This document shows positions 38,704 to 47,670 of a DNA stretch of 64,000 nucleotides, in pieces. The notes beneath the pieces were generated by a model. It was not told the DNA's origin. It saw nothing but the letters and a program-made list of their open reading frames with translations, and made no database searches. This DNA is from Alphaproteobacteria bacterium UBA6411 (lineage in GTDB: Bacteria > Pseudomonadota > Alphaproteobacteria > CAAGCB01 > CAG-977), in contig DJPN01000040.1 of NCBI GenBank assembly GCA_002438565.1, positions 1 to 64,000 of the forward strand. Direction: 5' to 3'. Numbering within the stretch: the stretch's first letter is position 1; each line of letters starts with the position of its first letter. The translations under genes and the position numbers were made by a program.

Positions 38704-39490
38704 CGGGGGCGCAGATATTGCGCGCCAGATATTCCCAAATGTCCCTGTTCGGGGCGGAAATCAAACTGTTTGCCCCCATCAAAGGCACATACGCGCTTCC
38801 GTCCGTATAGGCGGTATAGCCGCCCGCTTCACCGTGAAGCATAACGCCCGCGGCGTGATCCCACGGTTTGATGACTTTGGTGCGGTAAGCGGAATAGTCC
38901 GCCTCGCCTGTCGCAATCATCATATAGCCGAAGCTTGCCGCGCCCCACCAAACGGGCTGGTTCAGCTTCGGATCGCGGAACGCCACGCGCCGCCCGACAA
39001 CGCCGTGCATTTTGGTCAATTCCTGCGGATTGGACACGGACAGGCGTTTTTTGCCCCTTAACCACGCGCCTGAACCTTTTTCGCCGTAAATCATCGCTTT
39101 CATCACGGGATTGTAGAGCCAACCCGCGACGGTTTCGCCTTTGTACACCAAAGCGACGACCATGCCGAATTCGCTTCTGCCGTAGGAAAAGTTCATCGTG
39201 CCGTCAACGGGATCGATAACCCAAACAGGCTTGTCCTGCTTCAGATATTCGATGACTTCCGGATTTTGAAAGCAGGATTCCTCGCCCACCACCAGCGAAT
39301 CGGGCAAAGCCGCCGTCAGCCGTATTGTTAAGGCTTTTTCGGTTTCCGTGTCCGCCGTCGTCACCAAATCGTCCGCTGACGTTTTGGTCGCAATGTCGCT
39401 GACGGACAGGTTTTTGAAACGCGGCATAACCTCGGTTTCCGCCACGTCCGCGATAATGTCCGCGATTTCGTCAAGATTCGGATTTTTCAT
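38687..39490 (-). CDS. inositol monophosphatase family protein
   Basis: 267 residues. Metal-binding motifs are GEES, WVIDPVDGTMNF and IKPWDHAAGVML. The family includes SuhB (inositol-1-phosphatase), HisN (histidinol-phosphatase) and CysQ; which substrate applies cannot be decided. A HisN role would fit the presence of hisC and hisI elsewhere in the window. Last gene of the dusB-hfq-hflX operon, overlapping hflX by 20 bp. Confidence 0.9.
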   Translation of the reverse strand: MKNPNLDEIADIIADVAETEVMPRFKNLSVSDIATKTSADDLVTTADTETEKALTIRLTAALPDSLVVGEESCFQNPEVIEYLKQDKPVWVIDPVDGTMNFSYGRSEFGMVVALVYKGETVAGWLYNPVMKAMIYGEKGSGAWLRGKKRLSVSNPQELTKMHGVVGRRVAFRDPKLNQPVWWGAASFGYMMIATGEADYSAYRTKVIKPWDHAAGVMLHGEAGGYTAYTDGSAYVPLMGANSLISAPNRDIWEYLARNICAPAKTGF

Positions 39491-40766
39491 ATTTCACCTG
39501 CGGATACGCTTTTTGCGTTTTGGAAAATTCAACGGCGCCCAGCCGGACGCGAAGCACGGATTCGCTGTCGCCGTCCGAACGGTCGACAACCTCGCCCGCG
39601 CGGTACAGATACGCCAGCGCCGCCCCGTCGGACGCGGGAACGTGCAGAACATACTCGGTTCTGTCGACCGCCAAAGCTTCGTCAATCGCTTTCAGCAAAT
39701 CGTCGATTCCGTCCCCCGTCAAAGCTGATACGGGAAAACGTTTCGCCTGTCGGGCGCTGGCCTGCGTCAATGCCTGCCGTTCATCGGCATCCAGCAAATC
39801 GGTTTTGTTCAAAACCTCGAACAAACCCTTGTCCACTTGCTCCGCAACGCCCAAAGTCCGCAAAACGTTTTCGACGTCCTGCTTTTGCGCTTCGGAGTCG
39901 GGATGGGAAATGTCGCGGACGTGAACAATCAAGTCGGCTTCCAGCACTTCCTCCAATGTCGCGCGGAAAGCGGCGACCAGCTCGGTCGGCAAATCGGAAA
40001 TAAAGCCCACCGTGTCCGACAAAATAACCTGCCGCCCCGACGGCAGCTTGATTTGCCGCATGGTCGGGTCAAGGGTCGCAAACAGCATGTCTTTGGCGAA
40101 CACGTCGGCATGCGTCAGTTTGTTGAACAGCGTCGATTTGCCCGCGTTCGTATAGCCGACGAACGCCACAATCGGAAACGGCACGCGGCGGCGCGCGGCG
40201 CGGTGCAGCTGGCGTGTGCGCTTGACTTCGTCCAATTCGCGTTTAAGCTTGACGATATTGTCGGTAATCACACGGCGGTCAAGCTCGATTTGCGTTTCAC
40301 CGGGGCCGCCCAAGAATCCGCGTCCGCCCCGCTGACGTTCCAAATGCGTCCACCCGCGCACCAGCCGCGACCGCTGATAGCTTAAATGCGCCAGCTCGAC
40401 CTGCAGCACGCCCTCTTTGGTGCGGGCGCGTTCGCCGAAGATTTCCAAAATCAGCGCCGTGCGGTCGATGACTTTGCAGTTCCACAGCTTTTCAAGGTTT
40501 CTTTGCTGAATCGGCGACAGCTGCGTGTTGACGACCGCCAAAACGATTTCGTTTTCCCGCACCAGAGCCTTAATCCGTTCCGCCGCCCCGCGTCCGATGT
40601 AAGTTGACGCGTTGATGCGCGGCAAAACAACCGTTTCGGCGGCTATAACGTCCAAGTTTATCGCCGCCGTCAGATTTTTGATTTCCTCCAGTCCCGCTTC
40701 GACCGAACGCCCCGTTGCGGCGTCGTTTTTCAAAACGGTGTGCAGAACCAGCGCTTTTTCAAACAA
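39471..40766 (-). CDS. hflX: ribosome-associated GTPase HflX
   Basis: 431 residues. N-terminal HflX domain with NASTYIGRGAAERIKALV and NLEKLWNCKVIDRTALIL, the glycine-rich linker RQRGGRGFLGGPGETQIE, and a GTPase domain with G1 VGYTNAGKSTLFN, G3 DTVGFI and G4 NKTD. HflX splits or rescues stalled ribosomes under stress. It follows hfq by 3 bp, the typical hfq-hflX order. Confidence 0.97.
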   Translation of the reverse strand: MFEKALVLHTVLKNDAATGRSVEAGLEEIKNLTAAINLDVIAAETVVLPRINASTYIGRGAAERIKALVRENEIVLAVVNTQLSPIQQRNLEKLWNCKVIDRTALILEIFGERARTKEGVLQVELAHLSYQRSRLVRGWTHLERQRGGRGFLGGPGETQIELDRRVITDNIVKLKRELDEVKRTRQLHRAARRRVPFPIVAFVGYTNAGKSTLFNKLTHADVFAKDMLFATLDPTMRQIKLPSGRQVILSDTVGFISDLPTELVAAFRATLEEVLEADLIVHVRDISHPDSEAQKQDVENVLRTLGVAEQVDKGLFEVLNKTDLLDADERQALTQASARQAKRFPVSALTGDGIDDLLKAIDEALAVDRTEYVLHVPASDGAALAYLYRAGEVVDRSDGDSESVLRVRLGAVEFSKTQKAYPQVKYEKSES

Positions 40767-40769
40767 AGC

Positions 40770-41021
40770 TTATTCCTTGTCCTCTTCGGCATTTTCGCCG
40801 TCAAACAGCTGAACGGGTTCGGACGGCATAATCGTCGAAACCGCGTGCTTGTAGACCAGCTGCGTATGTCCGTCGCGGCGCAGCAGCATCGAAAAATTGT
40901 CGAACCAAGTGATAATTCCCTGCAATTTCACACCGCACATCAAATAAACGGTGACGGGCATTTTTTCTTTTCTGATTGTGTTCAAAAACATGTCTTGAAC
41001 GCTTTGCGTTTTATCCGTCAT
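40770..41021 (-). CDS. hfq: RNA chaperone Hfq
   Basis: 83 residues from the ATG at 41021, with AAGGAG 9 bp upstream; the ATG 9 bp before it sits on the ribosome site. Sm1 ([21 protein letters not shown]) and Sm2 ([12 protein letters not shown]) motifs are complete, followed by a short acidic tail (GENAEEDKE). Hexameric ring that pairs small RNAs with mRNAs. In an operon with hflX downstream and a HAD gene and trkA upstream. Confidence 0.97.
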   Translation of the reverse strand: MTDKTQSVQDMFLNTIRKEKMPVTVYLMCGVKLQGIITWFDNFSMLLRRDGHTQLVYKHAVSTIMPSEPVQLFDGENAEEDKE

Positions 41022-41055
41022 GGGGTTCATCTCCTTGTTATTGTTTGTTGATTGT

Positions 41056-41709
41056 TTATTCCGTTTCGGTCAAAGAGTAAAGCGCCAAAAGCAGTTCGGA
41101 ACAATTTTTCACCGTCAAAACCGCCGCGCCGTCCTTGTTTTCGTCCGCCACGCGAACGGGATAACAGCCCGCGTTTGCGGCGCACAGCATGTCCGCGTCG
41201 CCGTCCCCGACAAACCACACGGAGCGGCCGTATTCCACTCCCGCTTGATGCATCGCCAGCAAAGCGGGTTCGGCGGCGGGTTTGTCCTTTGGCGCATCGC
41301 CCGCGCCGACAACGGCGGATAAATACTTGCCCCATCCCAGCCAATCGATTTCATCGTGCAAAATCGCCGACGTTTTGTTGCTGACAATGCCCGCTTTTGA
41401 AATTTTCGCGGCATAAGCAACCGCTTTTTCGGCATCGGCAAACGGCGTCAACAGCTCCAAATGATGCTTTTTGTAAGCATCCAGATAGACTTGCTTTGCT
41501 TCCTCCCAGTTGTCGCCGAATTGTTCGGGGAACGTTTCGCGCAGGGACAATCCCGTGCGGGCGCGGTATTCTTCCATCGAACATTTCGGAATGCCGTATT
41601 TTTCGCTTAAAACGCAAAACGCCTGATACAGGGCGGGCGTCGTGTCCATCAGCGTATTGTCCCAATCGAACAAAATCAAATCGGGAAACGGATAGCTTGT
41701 TTTTTTCAT
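41056..41709 (-). CDS. HAD family hydrolase, phosphoglycolate phosphatase-like
   Basis: 217 residues. The start ATG shares the trkA stop in TGATG. HAD motifs: [16 protein letters not shown] (motif II), the lysine in [10 protein letters not shown] and [10 protein letters not shown] helical cap lies between motifs I and II, as in Gph-type enzymes. Acts on a small phospho-metabolite, probably phosphoglycolate or similar. Its insertion between trkA and hfq is unusual for the alphaproteobacterial operon. Confidence 0.88.
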   Translation of the reverse strand: MKKTSYPFPDLILFDWDNTLMDTTPALYQAFCVLSEKYGIPKCSMEEYRARTGLSLRETFPEQFGDNWEEAKQVYLDAYKKHHLELLTPFADAEKAVAYAAKISKAGIVSNKTSAILHDEIDWLGWGKYLSAVVGAGDAPKDKPAAEPALLAMHQAGVEYGRSVWFVGDGDADMLCAANAGCYPVRVADENKDGAAVLTVKNCSELLLALYSLTETE

Positions 41710-43082
41710 CAAAAGAATTCCAACCCCACGGTAAACATTTTTTCGACCTGCTTGACGGAATCGGCGTCGGCGAACAACAGCAAGCGGTCGTTCTTTTCAA
41801 TCACGGTGTCCCCGCGCAAAGGCAAAGACACGCCGTTTCTGACCAAAGCCCCGATAATCACGCCGGCGGGCAGACGCACGTCGCGCAAAGCCGCCCCCAG
41901 ATATTCAAAGGAATCGAACACGTCGGCTTCCAGCACTTCGCACAGTCCCGACCGCACGGAATAGGCGGCGTAAATTTTCCCCCTGCGGATGTGCTGCAGA
42001 ATGGACGACACCATAATATCCTTGGGATCGATGACAACGTCAATGCCCAAATCGGTCACCATTTGCGAATACAGCGTTTTTTCAATCACGGCGACGGTTT
42101 GCTCCGCCCCGTATTTTTTGGCGGTCAAGCTTGCCAGAATGTTGTTTTCGTCGTTGCCGCTGACCGCAATGACCGTTTCGACGATGTCGATGTCGGCTTC
42201 CTCCAAAACGACGGTGTCCAGAAAGTCGCCTTGAATCACCGTCGTCTGCGACAACGTTTCGGCAAGGAATTTCGCCCGCTCTTCGTCGGGTTCAATCAAA
42301 GTGACGCGCATCCGCCCGCTGCGTTCCAAGTATTTCGCCAGCGACAGCCCCACGTCGTTGCCGCCCAAAATCAGCGCGCTTTTCGCCCTTTGCTGGTCGC
42401 GCCCGAACAGGGACAATATCCGCTTGACGTTTTCGGCGGCGACAAAAATGTAAACGTCGTCGCCCGCATTGATGCGGGTGTCGCTGTCCGCGACAATCAG
42501 CTTGCCTTCATGCATCACGCCCGTAATCACCGCGTTGATGTCGGGAAACAGCTCCGTCAGCTGGCGCAAGGGCGTGTTTATCAGCGGACACGTTTCGTCG
42601 CAGTGCATGCCCAGCAAATACACCTTGTCCCCCGCCAAAGTCAGAACGTCGAACGCTCCGGGGAAAGAAATGTTGCGGCGAATGGCGCGGGCGATTTCGA
42701 CTTCGGGGGAAATGACGACGTCAATCGGCAAAGCGTCGTGCGTATATAAATCGCGCCACTTCGGATTGGTGTATTCTTTGGAACGCAGGCGCGCGATTTT
42801 CATCGGCACTTTGAACAAAGAGTTCGCCGCCTGGCACGTTACCAAGTTCACTTCGTCGGACGCGGTAACGGCGACCAGCATATCGGCATCAGCGGCGTTC
42901 GCGCGTTCCAAAACGGACGGATAGGATGAAAAGCCCGCAACGGTCTGAATATCCAGCGACGATTCCATATCCGCCAAACGGTCGGCGTTCGTGTCTATGA
43001 CGACGACTTCGTTGTCGTCCTGCGCCAGATAACGCGCAATCGTCGAACCGACGCGCCCCGCGCCGCAAACAATGACTTTCAT
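41709..43082 (-). CDS. trkA: Trk potassium uptake regulatory protein TrkA
   Basis: 457 residues, two tandem RCK units: the first NAD-binding motif is CGAGRVGSTIARYLA with acidic VVIDTNADRL, the second LGGNDVGLSLAKYLE with LIEPDEERAK; each is followed by a TrkA-C domain. Gates the TrkH/TrkG potassium channel, which is not encoded here. It overlaps the Fis-like gene by 4 bp (ATGA) and the HAD gene by 1 bp. Confidence 0.96.
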   Translation of the reverse strand: MKVIVCGAGRVGSTIARYLAQDDNEVVVIDTNADRLADMESSLDIQTVAGFSSYPSVLERANAADADMLVAVTASDEVNLVTCQAANSLFKVPMKIARLRSKEYTNPKWRDLYTHDALPIDVVISPEVEIARAIRRNISFPGAFDVLTLAGDKVYLLGMHCDETCPLINTPLRQLTELFPDINAVITGVMHEGKLIVADSDTRINAGDDVYIFVAAENVKRILSLFGRDQQRAKSALILGGNDVGLSLAKYLERSGRMRVTLIEPDEERAKFLAETLSQTTVIQGDFLDTVVLEEADIDIVETVIAVSGNDENNILASLTAKKYGAEQTVAVIEKTLYSQMVTDLGIDVVIDPKDIMVSSILQHIRRGKIYAAYSVRSGLCEVLEADVFDSFEYLGAALRDVRLPAGVIIGALVRNGVSLPLRGDTVIEKNDRLLLFADADSVKQVEKMFTVGLEFF

Positions 43083-43339
43083 TTTCCGTCCCTTTTCGCG
43101 TCCAAACCGAAATCCCGCATCTTGCGTAATAACGTATTGCGATTGATGCCTAAAATTTTTGCCGTTTTCAAACGGTTGCCCTTGGCGTAATCCAGCGTTG
43201 CGGCAATCAGGCGGCGCTCGACTTCGCCCATGACGAAATCATACATGCCGACGGGACAAACTTCATCGCCGCTGTCGGCGTAAAAACGGCGCATGTATTT
43301 TTCAACCGCCGCGCCCAAACCTTCGTTTTTATCAGGCAT
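43079..43339 (-). CDS. Fis-like DNA-binding protein, apparent relic of NtrC/NtrX C-terminal domain
   Basis: 86 residues. The C-terminal half is a HTH_8 (Fis-type) helix-turn-helix: VERRLIAATLDYAKGNRLKT...ILGINRNTLLRKMRDFGL, as in the end of NtrC, NtrX and Fis. The first 45 residues match the short linker before that domain, and no receiver or AAA+ part is present. It lies between dusB (8-bp overlap) and trkA (4-bp overlap), exactly where ntrB-ntrC-ntrY-ntrX stand in many alphaproteobacteria. In gammaproteobacteria dusB-fis is the same pair. Probably a small nucleoid or promoter-binding protein. Confidence 0.9.
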   Translation of the reverse strand: MPDKNEGLGAAVEKYMRRFYADSGDEVCPVGMYDFVMGEVERRLIAATLDYAKGNRLKTAKILGINRNTLLRKMRDFGLDAKRDGK

Positions 43340-44273
43340 TCGCCCCTCCGAAAAAATCCCGTATCAACGTTTTGACCGCCTCGATGTCCGTCGTTTGATT
43401 GACCGCAACGCGAAAAGCCGCCCCGCCGTTCATTCCCGCAGAATACCAAGCAATATGCTTTCGCGCGATAAAAATCGCCTTTGCGCCGTAATATTTCTGC
43501 ATCAGCGCCAAATGCTCCAGCACCGTTTCAACCAAGGGCGGACGGACAACTTCGCGCCCCGACGCTTCCGCCAGAATCCAAGGTCTGCCCAGCGCCTGCC
43601 GCCCTATCATCACCGCGTCCGCGCCGTATTCCGATTTGACGAAATCCGCGTCCGCTTTTGTTTTAATATCGCCGTTCGCCACAACGGGAACGGCGACCGC
43701 GCGCTTCAGTTTGCCGAACGCGCGCCAATCCGCTTTGCCGCCGTACTGCTGTTCGCGCGTGCGGGCGTGCAAAATTACCGCGGAAGCACCCGCGCCCTCC
43801 ATGCGCTTGCCGAAGTCGACAAAGTTTTTCGATTCCTCGTCCCAGCCCAAGCGGAATTTGACCGTCACGGGAACTTTGACCGCATCGACAACGGCGCGCA
43901 CGATTTTTTCGGCAAGTTCTTCATCCCGCATCAAGCCCGACCCGCCGCCCGCTTTGGCGATTTTGTTGACGGGACAGCCCATATTCAAATCAATGAAAGC
44001 CGCATGTTTTTCAGCGATTTTCGCAGCCTCCGCCATTGTTTCGGGATGCCGTCCCTCCAGCTGAATGGCTATCGGCGCGTCGGTTTCGTCGGGCATTGCC
44101 ATTTCGGTCGTGCGTTTATGCGCGCGGGCAAGCGAATCCGCCAAAATCATTTCGGAAAACAGCAGTTCGCCGCCGAATTTCCGCACCATCACGCGGAAAG
44201 GCGCGTCCGTAACACCCGCCATCGGCGCCAGCATCACGTCTGAAAAACGGTGATTTTTTAACACGAAAGCCAT
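43332..44273 (-). CDS. dusB: tRNA-dihydrouridine synthase DusB (NifR3)
   Basis: 313 residues, an FMN TIM barrel. LAPMAGVTDAPFR at the N-terminus, active cysteine in FIDLNMGCPVNKIAK, PVTVKFRLGWD, HARTREQQYGGKADW and VVANGDI are as in DusB. Reduces specific uridines in the tRNA D-loop. First gene of the seven-gene minus-strand operon; a divergent ispDF begins 67 bp away. Confidence 0.96.
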   Translation of the reverse strand: MAFVLKNHRFSDVMLAPMAGVTDAPFRVMVRKFGGELLFSEMILADSLARAHKRTTEMAMPDETDAPIAIQLEGRHPETMAEAAKIAEKHAAFIDLNMGCPVNKIAKAGGGSGLMRDEELAEKIVRAVVDAVKVPVTVKFRLGWDEESKNFVDFGKRMEGAGASAVILHARTREQQYGGKADWRAFGKLKRAVAVPVVANGDIKTKADADFVKSEYGADAVMIGRQALGRPWILAEASGREVVRPPLVETVLEHLALMQKYYGAKAIFIARKHIAWYSAGMNGGAAFRVAVNQTTDIEAVKTLIRDFFGGANA

Positions 44274-44340
44274 TTTCCGCCTTTTCTAAATTCCGATTCT
44301 GTTTTACCCTGTCCGAAACTTTTTACAAGGAGTCTTTATC

Positions 44341-45501
44341 ATGGTCAAGTGTGCGGTTATCATCGTCGCGGCAGGCAGAGGACACCGTTTCGGCGGCGAC
44401 ATGCCCAAACAATACAGAACAATCGGCGGACGCATGATTTTGTCGCGCACACTGGGGGCGTTTTGCGCGCATCCCTCCGTGTCAATCGTCCGCGCCGTCA
44501 TCCACCCTGACGACATGCCGCTGTACAAATGCGCCGCCGCGGGACTGCCCGTCGCCGAACCCGTTTTCGGCGGCGAAACGCGGCAGGATTCCGTTCGACT
44601 GGGACTTGAAAGCTTGAAAGACGAAGCCCCCGACATTGTTTTGATTCACGACGGCGCGCGTCCGTTCGTCGATTTCGGCGTCATCAACCGTGTAATCGCC
44701 GAAGTCAAGGAACACCAAGGCGCGATTCCAGCCCTGCCCGTCGTCGACACGATTAAAGCGGGCGAAACCAAAGACGGCAAAACGCTGATAACGAAAACGG
44801 TCGACCGCGCGGGACTGTACCGCGTTCAAACGCCGCAGGGCTTCCCCTATGCGGAAATTCTGACGGCGCACGAAGCCGTCAAAGGACAGGAGCTGACCGA
44901 CGACGCCTGCGTCGCCGAACTGGCGGGAATATCCGTCGTTTTGACCAAAGGCAGCGAAGACAACTTCAAAATCACGACGCAAGCCGACCTTGACCGCGCC
45001 GAAGTCCTGCTGAAAGGAAAAGGCGACGACATCCGCACGGCGACAGGCTTTGACGTACACAAATTTTCGGACGGAAGCTTTGTAACGCTTTGCGGCGTGC
45101 AAGTCCCCCACGATTTCGGGCTGGAGGGGCACTCCGACGCGGACGTCGGGCTGCACGCCTTGACGGACGCTTTGCTGGGCGCCATCGGGTCGGGCGACAT
45201 CGGACTGCACTTTCCGCCGTCGGATATGAAATGGAAAGGCGCCGACTCGACTCTGTTTTTAAAATACGCCGTCGATTTGGTGCATGGATTGGGCGGGCAA
45301 ATTTTAAACGCGGACGTAACGTTTATCTGCGAACGCCCAAAAATCGGGGCGCACCGCTTGGCAATGGTTGAAAAATTGGCGGAATTGCTTGGGATTTCGT
45401 CGTCCAAAGTCAGCATCAAAGCGACCACGACGGAAAAACTGGGCTTTACGGGACGCAAGGAAGGCATCGCCGCCCAAGCCTGTGTTACCGTAAAATTGTA
45501 G
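44341..45501 (+). CDS. ispDF: bifunctional IspD/IspF of the MEP isoprenoid pathway
   Basis: 386 residues, AAGGAG upstream. The IspD part (1 to about 225) has AAGRGHRFGGDMPKQY and the VDRAGLYRVQTPQGFPY segment; the IspF part (from about 230) has TGFDVHKF, LEGHSDADVGLHALTDALLG and IKATTTEKLGFTGRKEGI. It catalyses CDP-methylerythritol formation and the later cyclisation to MEcPP. The fusion is common in alpha- and epsilonproteobacteria. Stands alone. Confidence 0.97.
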   Translation: MVKCAVIIVAAGRGHRFGGDMPKQYRTIGGRMILSRTLGAFCAHPSVSIVRAVIHPDDMPLYKCAAAGLPVAEPVFGGETRQDSVRLGLESLKDEAPDIVLIHDGARPFVDFGVINRVIAEVKEHQGAIPALPVVDTIKAGETKDGKTLITKTVDRAGLYRVQTPQGFPYAEILTAHEAVKGQELTDDACVAELAGISVVLTKGSEDNFKITTQADLDRAEVLLKGKGDDIRTATGFDVHKFSDGSFVTLCGVQVPHDFGLEGHSDADVGLHALTDALLGAIGSGDIGLHFPPSDMKWKGADSTLFLKYAVDLVHGLGGQILNADVTFICERPKIGAHRLAMVEKLAELLGISSSKVSIKATTTEKLGFTGRKEGIAAQACVTVKL

Positions 45502-45518
45502 GGAAATTCAAAAAACAT

Positions 45519-45547
45519 TTGAATTTTTGGACAAATGCATGTATAAT
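45519..45547 (+). promoter_or_regulatory. consensus sigma70-type promoter
   Basis: TTGAAT (45519), 17-bp spacer, TATAAT (45542), about 30 bp before the start of the hypothetical gene at 45579. The best promoter match in the window. Confidence 0.75.
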
Positions 45548-45578
45548 TTCGTCAAATATTTACAGAGGGGGAAAGACT

Positions 45579-46193
45579 ATGTCTTTGGCTTTGAGTTCAA
45601 AAAAAGGCGTTTTGTTTGAAGATATCCAAATGGCAACGAAAATCGCCGTTTACTTGGGTGATTTTTCCGAATTCCTCGGCGGCGTTTCCCGCAAGGAACA
45701 AAATGCCGCGGCAAACGCCTATATGAAAGCCAACCCGCTGAAAACAAACAATAATGCAAAAGCTTTGGAACTGGTCGGCAAATTGGAAACCGAATACAAA
45801 AACGAAACCAAAGCCGCTTCGTTGAAAACCAGATTGCGTCACAGATTCGGCGAAAAAAGAAGTGCAGAAATCGTTAAACTCACCGCTTTGGGCGCGGCGT
45901 GCGCCGTCGGGGGCGTTTTGGCGGCAAACGGTATGGGCGCCGCTTCCGTCCCCGTGTTGTTCGCCGGACTGGTTGCCACCGCCGACAATCGGGAAATGTC
46001 GGATAAAGCCAAAGCCGATGTTGAAACATACGGCAACGCCAAACGCGCGTTGTTCGCTTTGAAAAAAATGAAAAAAGCTTTGATGCCCGAATCGGAATAC
46101 AAAAAAGACGTGCAGACTTTGTACGCTTCGGGACTTGGCAACCCCGGCGGCATGATTACGGCTCTGCATTTGAAACAAAAGGGCGGGCGCTGA
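45579..46193 (+). CDS. hypothetical protein with a central hydrophobic segment
   Basis: 204 residues from the ATG at 45579 (GGGGGAAAG upstream, transcription start expected near 45554). Charged, Lys/Ala-rich helical N-terminal half, then a hydrophobic glycine/alanine stretch (about 107-133) that could be one or two membrane helices, then another basic helical region ending in HLKQKGGR. No family recognised. A strong promoter and single-gene arrangement suggest good expression. Confidence 0.7.
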   Translation: MSLALSSKKGVLFEDIQMATKIAVYLGDFSEFLGGVSRKEQNAAANAYMKANPLKTNNNAKALELVGKLETEYKNETKAASLKTRLRHRFGEKRSAEIVKLTALGAACAVGGVLAANGMGAASVPVLFAGLVATADNREMSDKAKADVETYGNAKRALFALKKMKKALMPESEYKKDVQTLYASGLGNPGGMITALHLKQKGGR

Positions 46194-46220
46194 TTTTTTT
46201 GCGGCTTGCGCGCCGGTTCA

Positions 46221-46481
46221 TCATTTGACTTTTAAAATACCGTCATCGACAACAACGGAATGTTCGTTTTCGATGTCAATCAAGCTGTATCCGACGACTT
46301 CGACGGTGCAATGCGAACACAGCGCGGCAATATAGCCGTTCGGTTCCAGCTCCACTTTGAATTTTCCCGTTGCCGTTTTGACCAGCAATTCGTACTGTTC
46401 GGCATCCGTGTTTTTAATGTCCGCGGCATGAACGGTAAACGTCCACAACAAAGCCGTCATAAAAAAAATTATTTTTTTCAT
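46221..46481 (-). CDS. small exported protein, hypothetical
   Basis: 86 residues from the ATG at 46481, with an N-terminal signal peptide MKKIIFFMTALLWTFTVHAA. The mature part of about 65 residues is mostly beta and includes one CSHC pair (LCSHCTVEVVGYS), which might bind metal or form a disulfide. No family recognised. Divergent from the aminomutase gene. Confidence 0.65.
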   Translation of the reverse strand: MKKIIFFMTALLWTFTVHAADIKNTDAEQYELLVKTATGKFKVELEPNGYIAALCSHCTVEVVGYSLIDIENEHSVVVDDGILKVK

Positions 46482-46512
46482 TTTTTTTCCGTTCAATTCG
46501 GATAATATCCCT

Positions 46513-46527
46513 TTAACTTTTAATTAA
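46513..46527. promoter_or_regulatory. perfect CtrA-type box TTAA-N7-TTAA
   Basis: TTAA, seven bases, TTAA between the divergent small exported gene and the aminomutase gene. This matches the CtrA full-site consensus. Because the region is AT-rich a chance match is possible; CtrA itself is not in the window. Confidence 0.35.
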
Positions 46528-46545
46528 ACACCAAAGGATGTTTTT

Positions 46546-47670
46546 ATGTCAACCGAAAGTCTTGTTTTCAAACGCGAATTTTACCCCGAAGTTTCCGATT
46601 CCGATTGGTGCGACTGGCGCTGGCAAATCAAAAACCGTTTGACGAAAGCGGAAGATTTTTCCCGCTTTATGGCTTTGACGGACGAAGAAAAACAAGCCAT
46701 GAGCAACACTTTTCCCGTTGCGGTAACCCCCTATTACGCGTCGGTGGTCGCCCGTTCCCCCGCCGTGCGCCGCACCGTGTTGCCGTCGCTAGCGGAAATG
46801 ACGGAATCCGCGGGCGAAAACGACGATCCGCTGGGCGAAGAACCGTGCATGGTCACCCCCGGACTGGTTCACCGCTATCCCGACCGCGTTTTATTCTTGA
46901 CGACCGAGTTTTGTTCCAACTATTGCCGCTATTGCACGCGGTCGCGTCTGGTCGGGCGACTGAAGGAAAAAAACGGCTTGTCCACCGTTCGCAAATCGAT
47001 GTGGGAACAGGCGTTCGCGTATATCCGCAATCATCCCGAAGTGCGCGACGTGCTGATTTCGGGCGGAGATCCGCTGACCATGCCCGATTCCGCTTTGGAT
47101 TATCTGCTGGCGAACTTGCGCGCGATTCCCAGTGTGGAAATGATTCGCATCGGGTCGAAAACACCCGCGGTTCTGCCCATGCGCTTTACAAAGTCTTTAC
47201 TGAACACGATTAAAAAATATCATCCCGTGTTTTTCAGCCTGCACTTCACGCACCCCGACGAAATGACGGCGGAAACGAACGAAGCGTGCAACAAAATCGC
47301 AGACGCGGGTATTCCGACGGGGTCGCAAACCGTACTGCTGCGCGGCGTGAACGACAACGCGGACACGCTGAAATCGCTGATGCACAAACTTTTGAAAGTC
47401 CGCGTCCGCCCCTATTACCTGTTCCAGTGCGATCCCGTCAAAGGTTCGATGCATTTCCGCGTTCCCGTCAAAAAAGGATTGGAAATCATCGACGCTTTGC
47501 GCGGATATACGACGGGATACGCCGTGCCGACGTATGCCATCGACATTCCGGGAGGCGGCGGCAAAATCGTCCTGACGCCCGACCATGTGGCGGGGCGCGA
47601 CGGCGACTTTTTGCTGTTGAAAAACTTTGAAGGAAAGCTGTACCGCTATCCCGACTACGAAACGCCCTAA
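46546..47670 (+). CDS. kamA: lysine 2,3-aminomutase family radical SAM protein
   Basis: 374 residues. DWCDWRWQIKNRLTKAEDF near the N-terminus is typical of KamA. The radical-SAM cluster is Cys123, Cys127 and Cys130 (CSNYCRYC), and the PLP lysine is in GGGGKIVLTPDH near residue 340. KamA makes L-beta-lysine for osmoprotection or lysine degradation; the related EpmB modifies elongation factor P. No ablB, epmA or efp gene is adjacent, so the role is undecided, although the N-terminal motif favours the KamA side. Stop shares CTAA with convergent hisC. Confidence 0.88.
   Translation: MSTESLVFKREFYPEVSDSDWCDWRWQIKNRLTKAEDFSRFMALTDEEKQAMSNTFPVAVTPYYASVVARSPAVRRTVLPSLAEMTESAGENDDPLGEEPCMVTPGLVHRYPDRVLFLTTEFCSNYCRYCTRSRLVGRLKEKNGLSTVRKSMWEQAFAYIRNHPEVRDVLISGGDPLTMPDSALDYLLANLRAIPSVEMIRIGSKTPAVLPMRFTKSLLNTIKKYHPVFFSLHFTHPDEMTAETNEACNKIADAGIPTGSQTVLLRGVNDNADTLKSLMHKLLKVRVRPYYLFQCDPVKGSMHFRVPVKKGLEIIDALRGYTTGYAVPTYAIDIPGGGGKIVLTPDHVAGRDGDFLLLKNFEGKLYRYPDYETP

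Noticed and set aside
46546..47670. Calling the aminomutase EpmB
   Set aside because: The N-terminal DWRWQ motif is KamA-like, and no epmA or efp gene is nearby.
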